Part shown: piece after piece, positions 14,172-22,147 of the stretch
Layout of the letters: every line of letters starts with the position of its first letter
Position numbering within the stretch: position 1 is the stretch's first letter
From: Agrococcus sp.
GTDB lineage: Bacteria > Actinomycetota > Actinomycetes > Actinomycetales > Microbacteriaceae
Length of the DNA: 35,745 bases
Assembly (NCBI GenBank): GCA_031178105.1
Contig: JAPSJX010000016.1
Coordinates: 1 to 35,745 of the forward strand
Direction of reading: 5' to 3'
The notes under the pieces: model-generated
What the model saw: only the letters and a program-made list of their open reading frames with translations
What the model was told of the DNA's origin: nothing
The model's database searches: none
Position numbers and translations under genes: made by a program

Positions 14172-14843
14172 ATGAGCGATCGACCCGTGGGCCAGCCGTC
14201 GGTCACCGTGCGCCACGAACCGGTGCAGGCGCGCGCCGCGCAGCGCGTCGAGGCACTGCTGGATGCCGCGGCGGGGGTCGTCGTGGAGCACGGCATCGAG
14301 CACCTCACGACCGCTCTCGTCGCGGAGCGCGCTGGCGCCTCCATCGGCACGGTCTACCGCTACTTCCCCGACCGGGTCGCGGTGCTCGTCGCGCTCGCGG
14401 AGCGCAACCTCGAGCGGATGCGCTACGCCGTCGGGCGGGTGCTCGCGCAGCCGCACTCGAGCTGGACGGACGCGACGGATGCGGTGATCGGGGCGATGAT
14501 CGACACCTTCCGCGAGGTGCCGTCCTTCCGCTCGCTGCGCACCGGCGAGGGGCTCGACCTCGGTCCGGTGGCGCGCCAGCCGGTGGCCCCGCTCTTCGCG
14601 GAGGTGATCGCCGCGTACGTCGCCGAGCGCTGGAGCATCGACGTCGACGAGGCGCGGCACGCGGACCTCGTGCTCGCCATCGGCACGCTCGACGCGCTCG
14701 TCACCTACGCGTTCCTGCACGACCCGCACGGGGATCCCCGCTACCTCGAGCTCGGGCGCGCGTGCGCCATGCACCACCTCGTGAACGCCTTCGGCGAGCC
14801 GGAGGACAGGAGCCGCAACGCCGAGAGCGAACCTGTCACATAG
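14172..14843 (+). CDS. TetR family transcriptional regulator
   Basis: 223 residues. The N-terminal TetR helix-turn-helix (about residues 23-70) reads RVEALLDAAAGVVVEHGIEHLTT, ALVAERAGASIGTVYRYFPDRVAVLVALAERN. The C-terminal part (about 75-205) is an all-helical ligand-binding and dimerisation domain, with no specific family recognised. It is 67 nt upstream of cydA in the same direction and may regulate cydABDC or itself. A direct repeat begins inside its last codons (see 14833-14873). ATG 14172 is chosen over upstream starts because the conserved HTH begins soon after and a -10 box sits 6 nt before it. The ligand is unknown. Confidence 0.93.
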   Translation: MSDRPVGQPSVTVRHEPVQARAAQRVEALLDAAAGVVVEHGIEHLTTALVAERAGASIGTVYRYFPDRVAVLVALAERNLERMRYAVGRVLAQPHSSWTDATDAVIGAMIDTFREVPSFRSLRTGEGLDLGPVARQPVAPLFAEVIAAYVAERWSIDVDEARHADLVLAIGTLDALVTYAFLHDPHGDPRYLELGRACAMHHLVNAFGEPEDRSRNAESEPVT

Positions 14844-14873
14844 GTCTCGGCGTGTCGTTGCTGTCAGATAGGT
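14833..14873 (+). promoter_or_regulatory. Direct repeat upstream of cydA, possible operator
   Basis: CTGTCACATAGGT (14833-14845) and CTGTCAGATAGGT (14861-14873) differ by one base, with starts 28 bp apart, just before the cydA leader. The first copy overlaps the tetR stop codon. Confidence 0.45.
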
Positions 14874-14910
14874 AGCGGCGAGAGGATGGGGGCATCCGAA
14901 AGGCGGCCCG

Positions 14911-16335
14911 ATGCCCATCGTCCCTCTCGCGCAGGAGCTCGACCCGCTCGTCCTGTCCCAGTGGCAGTTCGGGCTCACGACGATCTACCACTTCCTCTTC
15001 GTGCCGATCACGCTCGGCATGGTGTGGCTCACCGCGGGGTTCCAGACCGCATGGGCGCGCACGGGGAACGTCGAGCACCTCAGGCTCACGCACTTCTTCG
15101 GCAAGCTCTTCCTCATCAACTTCGCGATCGGCGTCGCGACCGGCATCGTCCAGGAGTTCCAGTTCGGGATGAACTGGTCGGACTACTCCCGGTTCGTCGG
15201 CGACGTCTTCGGCGCGCCGCTCGCGTTCGAGGGGCTCATCGCCTTCTCGTTCGAGGCGACGTTCATCGGCCTGTGGATCTTCGGCTGGAACCGCCTGTCG
15301 CCGAAGGTGCACCTCGCGACCATCTACATGGTCGCCCTCGGCACGATGGCGAGCGCGTACTTCATCCTCGCCGCGAACGCCTTCATGCAGAACCCCGTCG
15401 GCTTCGCCATCAACGAGGCGCGCGAGCGCGCCGAGCTGACCGACATCGGCGCGGTGCTCACGAACCCGGTGCTGCTCGCCTCCTTCCCGCACACGATGTT
15501 CGCCTCCGTCATGGTGGCCGGTGCGGTGATGGTCGGCGTCTCGGCCTGGCACCTCAAGCGCGCTCAGCACGTCGGGATGATGTACCGGTCGCTGCGGGTG
15601 GGCCTCTGGTGCGTCATCGGCGGTGGCATGCTGACCTTCGTCACGGGCGACATGGTCTCGATCGCGATGGTCGCGGCGCAGCCCATGAAGATGGCGGCCG
15701 CCGAGGCGATGTACGACACGTCCTCCGGCTACGACGCGTCCTTCTCGCTCTTCAGCATCGGCACGCCGGACGGCGAGCACGAGATCTTCTCGGTGCGCGT
15801 GCCGTACCTCCTCGCGCTGCTGTCGACTCATGACCCGCTCGGCACCGTCGAGGGCATCAACGACCTCGAGGCCGAGTACACGGCGCTCTGGGGGCCCGAC
15901 GACTACACGCCGATCATCTGGGTGACGTACTGGTCGTTCCGCTGGATGATGGGGCTCGGCTTCCTGGCGTTCGGGATCGCCCTCGTCGGTCTCTGGCTGA
16001 CGCGCAGCCGCCGCGTCGAGCAGCCGCGATGGGTGTGGGACGTGGCGATCTGGAGCCTGCCGCTGCCGCTCGTCGGCATGACGGTCGGGTGGGTCTTCAC
16101 CGAGATGGGCCGGCAGCCGTGGCTCGTCTTCTCGCAGATGCGCACCGAGGCCGGCGTGAGCCCCGGCGTCACCGGCGGCGAGGTGCTGACCTCGCTCGTC
16201 GCCTTCACCGTCGTCTACGGGATCCTCGGCGTCATCGAGTTCCGCCTCATGCAGCGGGCGGCGCAGGCCGGTCCCGCCGAGGCGCCCGAGCTCGACGAGG
16301 CCGGCAGGCCCGCCCAGCCCGTCACGGTCTACTAG
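14911..16335 (+). CDS. cydA: Cytochrome bd ubiquinol/menaquinol oxidase subunit I
   Basis: 474 residues and about nine membrane helices. It is the quinol-oxidising, heme-carrying subunit of the high-affinity terminal oxidase bd. Visible are QFGLTTIYHFLFVPITLG (heme b595 His ligand region), GVATGIVQEFQFGMNWS, the GRQPW motif at about 399-403, and SFPHTMFASVMVAGA with the second heme histidine. The loop between helices 6 and 7 is short, in the form common in actinobacteria. FRWMMGLGF supplies the b558 Met. GAAAGG precedes the ATG. cydB follows after 9 nt, so this begins a cydABDC operon. Confidence 0.97.
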   Translation: MPIVPLAQELDPLVLSQWQFGLTTIYHFLFVPITLGMVWLTAGFQTAWARTGNVEHLRLTHFFGKLFLINFAIGVATGIVQEFQFGMNWSDYSRFVGDVFGAPLAFEGLIAFSFEATFIGLWIFGWNRLSPKVHLATIYMVALGTMASAYFILAANAFMQNPVGFAINEARERAELTDIGAVLTNPVLLASFPHTMFASVMVAGAVMVGVSAWHLKRAQHVGMMYRSLRVGLWCVIGGGMLTFVTGDMVSIAMVAAQPMKMAAAEAMYDTSSGYDASFSLFSIGTPDGEHEIFSVRVPYLLALLSTHDPLGTVEGINDLEAEYTALWGPDDYTPIIWVTYWSFRWMMGLGFLAFGIALVGLWLTRSRRVEQPRWVWDVAIWSLPLPLVGMTVGWVFTEMGRQPWLVFSQMRTEAGVSPGVTGGEVLTSLVAFTVVYGILGVIEFRLMQRAAQAGPAEAPELDEAGRPAQPVTVY

Positions 16336-16344
16336 GAGGCTGCC

Positions 16345-17376
16345 GTGGATCTTCCTCTCATCTGGTTCCTCGTCATCGGGTGCATGTTCGTCATGTACCT
16401 CGTGCTCGACGGCTTCGACTTCGGCGTCGGCATGAGCCTGCCCATCCTGGGCCGCAGCGAGACCGACCGTCGCCGGATCATCAACGCGATCGGGCCGGTC
16501 TGGGACCTCAACGAGACGTGGCTCATCGTCGCCGGCGCGAGCCTCTTCGCCGCCTTCCCCGAGTGGTACGCGACGATGTTCTCGGGCTTCTTCCTCGCGC
16601 TGCTCGTGCTGCTCCTCGGGCTGATCGTGCGCGCCGTCTCGTTCGAGTTCCGCCACCAGCGCGACTCCGCCCGCTGGCGTGCGGGCTGGGATGCCTGCAT
16701 CGTCGCCGGTTCAGTGATCCCGGCGCTGGTGTGGGGCGTCGCGTTCGCGAGCATCGCGCAGGGCGTGCCGATGGAGGCGCACCAGGGCGGTGCGCTCATG
16801 ACGGGGTCGCTGCTGACGCTGCTGAGCCCCTACGGACTCCTCGGCGGGATCACGGTGGTGGGGCTCTGCCTCTCGCACGGTGCCGTCTTCCTGTCGCTGA
16901 AGACCGACGGCGACCTGAAGGCGCGCGCGCACGGCCTCGCCGGGCGCGCGCTGCTCCCGACCGCCGCCCTCGCGGTGGTGTTCCTGTTCTGGACGGTGCT
17001 CCAGAACCCGTCGACGCTCGTGGTCGTGCTCGCGGCGCTCGCGGCGGTCGCGTGCCTGGTCGCCTGGATGCTGAACCGCGTCGAGCGCGACGGGTGGGCG
17101 TTCACGGCCACCGCAGCCGCCGTGGTGCTCACGATCTCGACCCTCTTCGGCTCGCTGCTGACGCGCGCGGGCGGGCCGTTCGTCATGCCGGCCGCAGACC
17201 CCACCGGCGGCTTCGTCGGGCTCACCGTCGCGAACGCGTCGTCGAGCCAGTACACGCTCGAGGTGATGAGCTGGGCAGCGCTCGTCTGCCTGCCGCTCGT
17301 GCTCGCCTATCAGGCATGGACCTACTGGGTGTTCCGTCGACGGGTGACGGCCGCGGCCGTCGAGGTGGCGCACTGA
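16345..17376 (+). CDS. cydB: Cytochrome bd oxidase subunit II
   Basis: 343 residues and about eight membrane helices. The N-terminal LPLIWFLVIGCMFVMYLVLDGFDFGVGM and IGPVWDLNETWLI are diagnostic of CydB, the heme-free scaffold subunit that also carries the proton path. Further marks are LLLGLIVRAVSFEFRHQ, WDACIVAGSVIPALVWGVAFA, and FTATAAAVVLTISTLFGSLL. AGGAGG lies 7 nt before the ATG. The 3' end overlaps the probable start of cydD: the sequence GCACTGAAC holds the cydB stop TGA and a CTG in the cydD frame. Confidence 0.97.
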   Translation: MDLPLIWFLVIGCMFVMYLVLDGFDFGVGMSLPILGRSETDRRRIINAIGPVWDLNETWLIVAGASLFAAFPEWYATMFSGFFLALLVLLLGLIVRAVSFEFRHQRDSARWRAGWDACIVAGSVIPALVWGVAFASIAQGVPMEAHQGGALMTGSLLTLLSPYGLLGGITVVGLCLSHGAVFLSLKTDGDLKARAHGLAGRALLPTAALAVVFLFWTVLQNPSTLVVVLAALAAVACLVAWMLNRVERDGWAFTATAAAVVLTISTLFGSLLTRAGGPFVMPAADPTGGFVGLTVANASSSQYTLEVMSWAALVCLPLVLAYQAWTYWVFRRRVTAAAVEVAH

Positions 17377-19049
17377 ACGAGCGGCGGCCGGACGACCGAC
17401 GGGCCGGCGGGCAGGCCGCGCCCGCCGGCCGCGCGCGCCGAGGGCCGCTCGACCCGCGGCTGCTGCGGCACGCCCCCGGTGCCGGTGCGCACCTCGCGCT
17501 CGAGGGCGCGATCGCGCTCGTCCAGGCCGCCGCGATCGTCGCCTTCGCGTGGTTCGCGGGCCACGCGGTCGGCGCGGTCGTGGAGGGCGCGCCGCACGCC
17601 GCGATCCTGCCCGACCTCGGCATCGCCGCGATCGCCGTCGTCATTCGCGCGCTGGGCGCCTGGCTCTCCGGCTCGCTCGCCCCGGCGGCCGCTGCGCGCG
17701 TGCAGTCGCAGCTGCGCACGGCCGCGCTCGCGCGCATCGGTGCGCACGGCAGCCCTGCCGGCGCCGCTGACGCGGCCACGGCCCTCGGCCGCGGCCTCGC
17801 CGCGCTCGACGGCTGGTTCGGCCAGTTCCTGCCGCAGCTCGTGCGCACCGTCGTCGCGACGCCCGTCATCGTGCTCGCGCTCTGGTCGCAGGACGCCTTC
17901 AGCGGCATCGCAGTGCTCGTGTGCCTCCCGCTCATCCCCGTGTTCATGGTGCTCATCGGCCTCGCGACCGAGCGCGCGCAGCAGGAGCAGTGGGCGGCGA
18001 CCGGCAGGCTCGCACGCTCGTGGCTCGACACGCTCGAGGGCCTCGCGACCCTGCGGCTCTTCGGCCGCGACCGCCGCGCCGGTGCGCGCGTCGACGCGCT
18101 GAGCGATGAGCACCGCGAGCGCACCATGTCGGTGCTGCGCGTCTCGTTCGTCTCGTCGATGGTGCTCGAGCTCGCGGCCGCGCTGTCCGTCGCGCTCGTC
18201 GCCGTGTCGGTCGGCCTCCGGCTCGTCGACGGCGACATCGCGCTCGGCCTCGCCTTCAGCGTGCTCATCCTCGTGCCGGATGCGTTCCTGCCCGTGCGGC
18301 AGGTGGGCGCCGCCTACCACGCCTCCACCGAGGGCATCGAGGCGTCGCGTGCCGTGCTCGACCTCATCGAGGCGCCCGCACTCGCGGATCGGCCCGGCCC
18401 CGCCGCCGGATCGAGCGGCGAGCAGGGGCTCGTCGTCGAGGGTCTCGAGGTGCGGCGCGGCGAGCGCTGGTTGCCGCCGGTGTCGCTCTCGGCGCGTGCC
18501 GGGGAGGTCGTCGTGCTCGCCGGGCCGTCGGGTGCGGGCAAGTCCAGCGTCATAGCGGCGCTGCTGGGGCTCGCGCCCGCGCGCGGCACCGCCTCCCTCG
18601 ACGGTGCGGCGATCGAGCCGGCCCAGCTCGCGTGGGCGCCCCAGGGCGCGTGGGACGCGGTCGTCACCGGCACGGTGCGCGAGAACCTCGCGCTCGGCGG
18701 CGCGGCGCCCGACGACGCTCGGCTGCGCGTCGCGCTCGAGCGCGCGGGCGTCGGTGTCGACCTCGACGCGCGCATCGAGCCGGCGACCGGCGGCTCGCTC
18801 GGGCTCTCGGGCGGGCAGGTGCAGCGCGTCGTGCTCGCACGCGCGCTCCATCGCGTCGCGACCGGTGCGGCGGTGCTGCTCGCCGACGAGCCGACGAGCG
18901 CGCTCGACGACGAGGCCGAGCGGCGGGTGATCCTCGGCCTCCGCGCGGCGGCCGCGGACGGCGCCATCGTGATCGTCGCGAGCCACCGCCCCGCGGTGAT
19001 CGCGGCCGCCGACCGGATCGTCCGCATCGGCGCCGCGGTGCACGCGTGA
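17373..19049 (+). CDS. cydD: Thiol reductant/heme ABC exporter subunit CydD, probable CTG start
   Basis: About 558 residues. An N-terminal six-helix exporter domain (about 25-320) is followed by an ATPase domain with Walker A GPSGAGKSS, signature LSGGQVQRVVLARAL and LLADEPTSALDDEAE. CydDC is needed to assemble the bd oxidase. Older work assigned cysteine/glutathione export, newer structural work favours heme transport. The start is unusual. The frame has no ATG or GTG near the expected N-terminus. CTG 17373 overlaps the cydB stop as CTGA and follows GAGGTGG by 4 nt. The alternative ATG 17316 would overlap cydB by 61 nt. Confidence 0.93.
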   Translation: MNERRPDDRRAGGQAAPAGRARRGPLDPRLLRHAPGAGAHLALEGAIALVQAAAIVAFAWFAGHAVGAVVEGAPHAAILPDLGIAAIAVVIRALGAWLSGSLAPAAAARVQSQLRTAALARIGAHGSPAGAADAATALGRGLAALDGWFGQFLPQLVRTVVATPVIVLALWSQDAFSGIAVLVCLPLIPVFMVLIGLATERAQQEQWAATGRLARSWLDTLEGLATLRLFGRDRRAGARVDALSDEHRERTMSVLRVSFVSSMVLELAAALSVALVAVSVGLRLVDGDIALGLAFSVLILVPDAFLPVRQVGAAYHASTEGIEASRAVLDLIEAPALADRPGPAAGSSGEQGLVVEGLEVRRGERWLPPVSLSARAGEVVVLAGPSGAGKSSVIAALLGLAPARGTASLDGAAIEPAQLAWAPQGAWDAVVTGTVRENLALGGAAPDDARLRVALERAGVGVDLDARIEPATGGSLGLSGGQVQRVVLARALHRVATGAAVLLADEPTSALDDEAERRVILGLRAAAADGAIVIVASHRPAVIAAADRIVRIGAAVHA

Positions 19050-20683
19050 CCGGGCGCGAGGTGCTCGCGACGCTCGGCGAGCGCCGCCGCACGGCCGGCG
19101 GCATCGCGGCCGCCGCGCTCACGGCCGCGCTCGCGATCGCGCTCATGGCGACCGCCGGCTGGCTGCTCGCTGCGGCCTCCTCCCAGCCGCCGATCCTCCA
19201 CCTGCAGATGGCGATCGTCGGCGTCCGTGCCTTCGCGATCGGGCGCGCCGCCGGCCGCTACCTCGAGCGCGTGGTCTCGCACGACGCGGCGTTCAGGATG
19301 CTCGGCGCCGCCCGGCGCGCGGCGTTCGACCGGCTCCGCCCTGTCGCGCCCGTCGGCGTCGGGCGCTCGAGCGAGCTGATGCCGCGCCTCGTCGGCGACG
19401 TCGACCGGCTGCAGGACTGGCCGCTGCGCGTCGTCGGGCCGCTGTCGGCGAGCGGCATCGCGGTCGGGCTCGCGATCGCGACGGTCGCCTGGATCCTGCC
19501 GGCCGCGGGGCTCGCGCTCCTCGTCGCGGTCGTGGTGGCGGGCGGCCTCGCGGCGCTCGTCACCGCGCGCATCACGGGCGCCGCCGACAGCGCGCTCGGC
19601 CCGCTCCGCTCGCGGCTCGAGAGCGCGCTCGTCGACCACGTGCGAGCGCTCGACCTGCTGCGCGCCTACGGAGCCGAGGCCGAGCGCCGCGGGGTGATCG
19701 AGGCGCTCGACCGCGACATCGCACGGCGCGCCCGCCGCCACGCGCTGGCCGCCGGCGCGGGCGCCGGCCTCATCGCGCTCGCCTCCGGCGGCAGCGTGCT
19801 CGTCGCGACGCTCATCGCGGCGCCCGCGGTCGCGGACGGCGGGCTCACCGGCCCGCTCGCGGCGCTCGTCGCGCTCATCGGCCTCGCGGTGTTCGAGGTG
19901 TGGGGGGCGGTGCCGCCCGCGGTGCTCGCGTGGCGCGAGTCGCGCGCCGCCGCGGCGCGGGTCGCGGAGGCCCTGCCGGGCGACGTGGCGCTCGCCGCGG
20001 TCCCCGCCGAGGGCGGCGAGCAGGAACCGCCGGTCGGTGCGCTCGAGCTCACCGGCCTGCAGGCGGCGTGGCCGGGTCGCGGGCCGGCGTTCGCCCCGGT
20101 CGACCTGCGCGCGGAGCCGGGCGAGACGGTGGCCGTGGTCGGCGCATCCGGCGCCGGCAAGTCGACCCTCGCCCTCGCGCTCGTGCGGCTGCTCGAGTCG
20201 ACCGGCGGGTATCGCATCGGCGGTCGGGATGTGCGCGGCATCGACCCGGATGCGCTTCGGCGCTCGGTGCTGCTCGCCGAGCAGCGCCCGCACGTCTTCG
20301 ACGAGGACCTCGAGCAGAACCTGCGCTTCGCACGCGACGACGCCACCGCCGACGAGCTCTGGGCGGTGCTCGAGCGCGTCGGGCTCGCCGCGTGGGCACG
20401 CGAGCGCGAGGGCCTCGCGACCCCACTGGGGGAGCGCGGTGACCTCGTCTCGGGCGGGCAGGCGCAGCGGATCGCGCTCGCGCGCGCGCTGCTGGCCGAC
20501 GCGCGCATCCTCGTGCTCGACGAGCCCACCGCGAGCGTCGACCGCGAGCTGGCCGAGCCGATGCTGCGCGACATCCTCGCCGCGGCGCGGGGCGAGGGAC
20601 GCATCGTGCTCGTCATCAGCCACGTGCCGCTGCCGGCCGACCTCGTCAGCCGCACGGTGCGGGTGCGTGCCGCGGCGTCCTGA
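19046..20683 (+). CDS. cydC: Thiol reductant/heme ABC exporter subunit CydC
   Basis: 545 residues, the partner of CydD in the heterodimeric ABC exporter. The membrane domain (about 15-300) includes MATAGWLLAAASSQPPILHLQMAIVGVRAFAIGRAAGRYLERVVSHDAAF, a CydC hallmark. The ATPase domain has Walker A GASGAGKST, LVSGGQAQRIALARALL and LVLDEPTASVD. The GTG start overlaps the cydD stop by GTGA (19046-19049). It is the last gene of the operon. Its stop is only 6 nt from the stop of the converging DedA gene, so no separate terminator fits between them. Confidence 0.95.
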   Translation: MTGREVLATLGERRRTAGGIAAAALTAALAIALMATAGWLLAAASSQPPILHLQMAIVGVRAFAIGRAAGRYLERVVSHDAAFRMLGAARRAAFDRLRPVAPVGVGRSSELMPRLVGDVDRLQDWPLRVVGPLSASGIAVGLAIATVAWILPAAGLALLVAVVVAGGLAALVTARITGAADSALGPLRSRLESALVDHVRALDLLRAYGAEAERRGVIEALDRDIARRARRHALAAGAGAGLIALASGGSVLVATLIAAPAVADGGLTGPLAALVALIGLAVFEVWGAVPPAVLAWRESRAAAARVAEALPGDVALAAVPAEGGEQEPPVGALELTGLQAAWPGRGPAFAPVDLRAEPGETVAVVGASGAGKSTLALALVRLLESTGGYRIGGRDVRGIDPDALRRSVLLAEQRPHVFDEDLEQNLRFARDDATADELWAVLERVGLAAWAREREGLATPLGERGDLVSGGQAQRIALARALLADARILVLDEPTASVDRELAEPMLRDILAAARGEGRIVLVISHVPLPADLVSRTVRVRAAAS

Positions 20684-20689
20684 CGGCGA

Positions 20690-21334
20690 TCAGTCGTCGA
20701 GGTGCCGCGCCTCGCTGCGCGCGATGAACCGCTTCGCGACGTAGACGGCGGCGATGAAGACGGCGACGACGGCGACGAGCACGTAGCCCGCACCGTGCAG
20801 CTCGTCGGCGAGCTCGCGGTAGCTGCCGCCGGCGAGCCAGCCGGCGCTGGAGTACGCCGTCGCCCACAGCAGGCACGCCGGCAGGGTCCAGGCGAGGAAG
20901 CGGCGGTAGGCCATGCCGGCGCTGCCGGCGATGAGCGGCACGAGCGAGTGGGCGACGGGCAGGAAGCGCGAGAGGAAGATCGCGATGCCGCCGCGGCGAG
21001 CGATGTAGCGCTCCGTCCTGCGCCAGCGCAGCGACGCCTTCGGCCAGCGGCGAGCGAGCCAGCGATCGATGCGGGGGCCGATCCAGCGACCGATCGCGAA
21101 GCCGATCGACTCGCCGCAGATGGCACCGATGACGGTCGCCCCGATGAGCGCGAGCCACCACGGCCACTCCTCGACCGCGAGCGCCGCGATGATGACGATC
21201 GTGTCGCCGGGCACGGCGAGACCGAGCAGCACGCTCGTCTCGAGCAGCATCGCGAGTCCCGCGAGCACGGTGCGCAGGAGCGGGTCGATCGAGCCGATCG
21301 TCTCGAGCAGCACGCCGATCGCGTCGTCGATCAC
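20690..21334 (-). CDS. DedA family membrane protein (second copy)
   Basis: 214 residues. The family loops are LLETSVLLGLAVPGDTIVIIA and IGATVIGAICGESIGFAIGRWIG, then FLSRFLPVAHSLVPLIAGSAGMAYRRFLAW (the R-x3-P and PAG-like region) and CLLWATAYSSAGWLAGGSY. The order E/P..GD..GES matches the PGDT-type branch rather than the FPPIPSE type at 1801. The GTG start (21334) overlaps the pabC stop by GTGA, so it is translated with the folate gene. The C-terminus ends in a basic tail after a last helix (VLVAVVAVFIAAVYVAKRF). Confidence 0.93.
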   Translation of the reverse strand: MIDDAIGVLLETIGSIDPLLRTVLAGLAMLLETSVLLGLAVPGDTIVIIAALAVEEWPWWLALIGATVIGAICGESIGFAIGRWIGPRIDRWLARRWPKASLRWRRTERYIARRGGIAIFLSRFLPVAHSLVPLIAGSAGMAYRRFLAWTLPACLLWATAYSSAGWLAGGSYRELADELHGAGYVLVAVVAVFIAAVYVAKRFIARSEARHLDD

Positions 21335-22134
21335 CGTCGGCTCGCGATCGGCGCGGCGACCGAGGGCGTCCGCAGCGCCGAGAGCCTCGTCCGCCAGGCG
21401 GAGGCGCGCTCGGCGGGTGCGACCGGCGGACCGCCGTGCCAGTGCGTGACCGCGCGGATGCCGCGCAGCGCGTTCGCGAGCCACACCTCGCAGTCGGCGA
21501 GGTCGTCCGGAGTCGCAGTCGCCTCGCGAACGGCGACGCCGTCGGCACGGGCGAGGTCGCGCAGCACGGCCGCCGTCACCGATGGCAGCCGGGGGATCGA
21601 GGCGGCGGGCACGAGCAGCTCGTCGCCCTGCCACCACAGGAGCGCCGACCAGGCGCCCTCCGCCACCAGGCCGCCGGCAGCCGCATCCGTCGTCAGGATC
21701 GGCTCGACGTCGTCGCCCGTGCGCTCGCGCTCCTCAGCCTGCAGCGCCGCGAGCGCCGCGAGGTCCGGCCCCTTGCGCAGCGGGAGCGTGCGCGGGTCGC
21801 GCGCGGCGGTGACGACGCGGGCGGTGCTCGCCGGGGCGGGTGCGGGGCGGATGCGCAGCCGGATGCCGTCGGGCGTGAGGTCGACGCGCGGCGACCAGGT
21901 GCCCGCGGGCACCAGGACCATCGCGGCGTCGACGGCCGCGCGAGCGGCGCCCGGGTCCCCGCCCAGGTCGGCGACGGCGCGCGCGAACCTGTCGCGGTGC
22001 CGGTCGAGCGCGAGCACCGTGCCGTCGACGACGAGCCAGGAGTCGGCGGCGAGCGTCTCGTCGACGCTCGCGGAGGGGTCGAGCGGCTCGAAGCCGCTGC
22101 CCGTCCAGGCGCGCACGACATCCCTCCCGCTCAT
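21331..22134 (-). CDS. pabC: Aminotransferase class IV, probable aminodeoxychorismate lyase
   Basis: 267 residues of the PLP fold type IV family. The segment LPLRKGPDLAALAALQAEERERTG holds the likely PLP lysine (RKG). LTTDAAAGGLVAEGAWSALLWWQGDELLVPA is the typical E-G-x-x-x-N/S-like region with product-shaped loop, and LPSVTAAVLRDLARADGVAVRE and VWLANALRGIRAV close the fold. It probably removes pyruvate from 4-amino-4-deoxychorismate to give p-aminobenzoate for folate. The family also holds branched-chain and D-amino-acid aminotransferases, but divergence from pabB supports PabC. The start ATG 22134 is 12 bp from that of pabB. Confidence 0.85.
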   Translation of the reverse strand: MSGRDVVRAWTGSGFEPLDPSASVDETLAADSWLVVDGTVLALDRHRDRFARAVADLGGDPGAARAAVDAAMVLVPAGTWSPRVDLTPDGIRLRIRPAPAPASTARVVTAARDPRTLPLRKGPDLAALAALQAEERERTGDDVEPILTTDAAAGGLVAEGAWSALLWWQGDELLVPAASIPRLPSVTAAVLRDLARADGVAVREATATPDDLADCEVWLANALRGIRAVTHWHGGPPVAPAERASAWRTRLSALRTPSVAAPIASRR

Positions 22135-22147
22135 AGGATCGACCCTA
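22134..22147. promoter_or_regulatory. Back-to-back -10 boxes between pabC and pabB
   Basis: The palindromic CATAGGATCGACCCTATG (22132-22149) holds both start codons at its ends. TAGGAT (plus, 22134-22139) and TAGGGT (minus, 22147-22142) each lie 7 nt before their ATG. AGGA and AGGG in the same bases could serve as ribosome-binding sites if transcripts start further back. Confidence 0.55.
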
